The notes below the pieces were generated by a model that did no database searches, had not been told where the DNA came from, and was given only the letters and a program-made list of their open reading frames with translations. Shown piece by piece: positions 13,446 to 13,989 of a DNA stretch of 13,989 nucleotides. Position 1 is the stretch's first letter, and the number at the start of each line of letters is the position of its first letter. Both the position numbers and the translations under genes were made by a program. Source of the DNA: an uncultured Bacillota bacterium (GTDB lineage: Bacteria > Bacillota > Clostridia > Lachnospirales > Lachnospiraceae); NCBI GenBank assembly GCA_905200905.1, contig CAJKMA010000068.1, forward strand, positions 1-13,989. The letters are read 5' to 3'.

Positions 13446-13788
13446 CGCCATACCTCCGTTCATAATCTGCTTTATACTTCTTTGCCAGTTCTTTTTCTGC
13501 CTTTGGTGTCTTCTGCGATTTTTTTATAAATCCATTGGTCAGCACTGCCTTCTTGCCTACAATAAAGAAATACAGTACTCTTGTAATATCTGATCCCTGC
13601 TTGGTACGAAGCTCAAATATTCCATTCTCCAATGGTTTTGAATATGGCTCACGAAGCAATGGACCGTTCATTTCCAGCAAATCAATTGTCCGCAATGTTT
13701 TTGCCAGCAACTTAGGCTCCAGAGAATCCAATAATTCCTGCACAGGGCATCTTCCATCTTCTGTATCATATAAAATGATCTCGTACAT
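13438..13788 (-). CDS. higB: HigB/RelE-type toxin (Gp49-like family)
   Basis: 116 residues, typical length. Features of the Gp49/HigB-like group of the RelE/ParE superfamily: PVQELLDSLEPKLLAKTLR (helices), GIFELRTKQGSDITRVLYFF (central strands with basic residues) and VLTNGFIKKSQKTPKAEKEL at the end. Such toxins cut mRNA on the ribosome. Start ATG 13788, preceded by GGAAGGAG. First gene of a two-gene operon, its stop overlapping the antitoxin start. Looks complete. Confidence 0.88.
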   Translation of the reverse strand: MYEIILYDTEDGRCPVQELLDSLEPKLLAKTLRTIDLLEMNGPLLREPYSKPLENGIFELRTKQGSDITRVLYFFIVGKKAVLTNGFIKKSQKTPKAEKELAKKYKADYERRYGDE

Positions 13789-13814
13789 TAGTATGCTCCT
13801 TCCTCTTTATAATT

Positions 13815-13843
13815 ATAATATGTCGTATTCGACATATTGTCAA
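13815..13843 (-). promoter_or_regulatory. higBA promoter and palindromic operator
   Basis: Minus strand: -35 TTGACA (13838-13843), 17-base spacer, -10 TATTAT (13815-13820). AATATGTCG (13817-13825), four-base centre, CGACATATT (13830-13838) is a perfect 9-bp inverted repeat filling the spacer, a fitting HigA site. Confidence 0.8.
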
Positions 13844-13947
13844 GATGATTCCAAACACTTTTTCATATAATCATAAACTTCCCGATTCGCTTTGCTATTT
13901 TTAATAATACTATCATTTATGATTATCCTAAAACAAAAATCTGTCAG
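13840..13947 (-). pseudogene. C-terminal coding remnant at the right edge
   Basis: A frame without a start reads FCFRIIINDSIIKNSKANRE, then VYDYMKKCLESS and a stop within the higBA -35 box. Just upstream, to the window edge, another frame reads NALGKHIEIKICDD; one added base would join the two. This suggests the 3' end of a decayed gene, cut by the window. Family not recognised; chance open frames in AT-rich DNA are possible. Confidence 0.3.
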
Positions 13948-13989
13948 TCATCACAGATTTTTATTTCAATATGTTTTCCAAGTGCATTC

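Overview
The window looks like an accessory (genomic-island type) segment of a low-GC Gram-positive bacterium. A gut Clostridia/Lachnospiraceae-type host is my inference. The support is strong AGGAGG ribosome sites, near-consensus TTGACA/TATAAT promoters with 17-base spacers, IS debris, and toxin-antitoxin modules packed end to end. No rRNA, tRNA, CRISPR array or core metabolic gene was seen.

Layout. (1) 1-915: a minus-strand AAA ATPase of the archaeal-ATPase/DUF234 type runs off the left edge; its promoter and a palindrome-rich leader lie at 853-915. (2) 921-2956: a complete-looking IS1634-type insertion sequence with inverted-repeat ends, a 564-residue YREK transposase and a hairpin against the transposase ribosome site. 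(3) 2957-3283: a short DUF6431-like remnant, then a strong plus-strand promoter followed by two perfect inverted repeats. (4) 3284-9653: an AT-rich minus-strand cluster reading, in transcription order, AbiEi-like winged-helix protein, ComEC-like metallo-beta-lactamase-fold hydrolase, trypsin-like serine protease, SMC/Rad50-like ATPase, an unknown helical protein, and after a 114-base gap a small unknown protein. The hydrolase/protease junction and the ATPase/unknown junction both carry ATGA stop-start overlaps. This is the most likely defence or conflict system here. It resembles the ABC-three-component (ABC-3C) arrangement in logic, but the ATPase ORF lacks a Walker A head and the following gene appears to need a one-base frameshift, so the locus may be damaged or regulated in an unusual way. 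(5) 9736-10435: remnant of a second IS copy and an Xre-type regulator. (6) 10583-11828: a self-contained two-gene unit (HTH plus nuclease-like protein, and a small protein) with its own promoter and a 12-bp-stem terminator. (7) 11830-12819: structured DNA, then a vapBC module with a palindromic operator between -35 and -10. (8) 12820-13947: a coding remnant, a solo IS end, a HigB/RelE-HigA toxin-antitoxin pair with terminator and palindromic operator, and a further coding remnant at the right edge.

How the parts relate: at least three IS ends of one family (921, 9736, 13035) lie near the borders of the cargo blocks, suggesting assembly by repeated IS insertion and deletion. The central operon has one recognisable promoter (9707-9735), directly beside an IS end, so the AbiEi-like first gene is well placed to regulate the hydrolase, protease and ATPase genes that follow. 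All functional calls rest on motifs read by eye; no database search was run.
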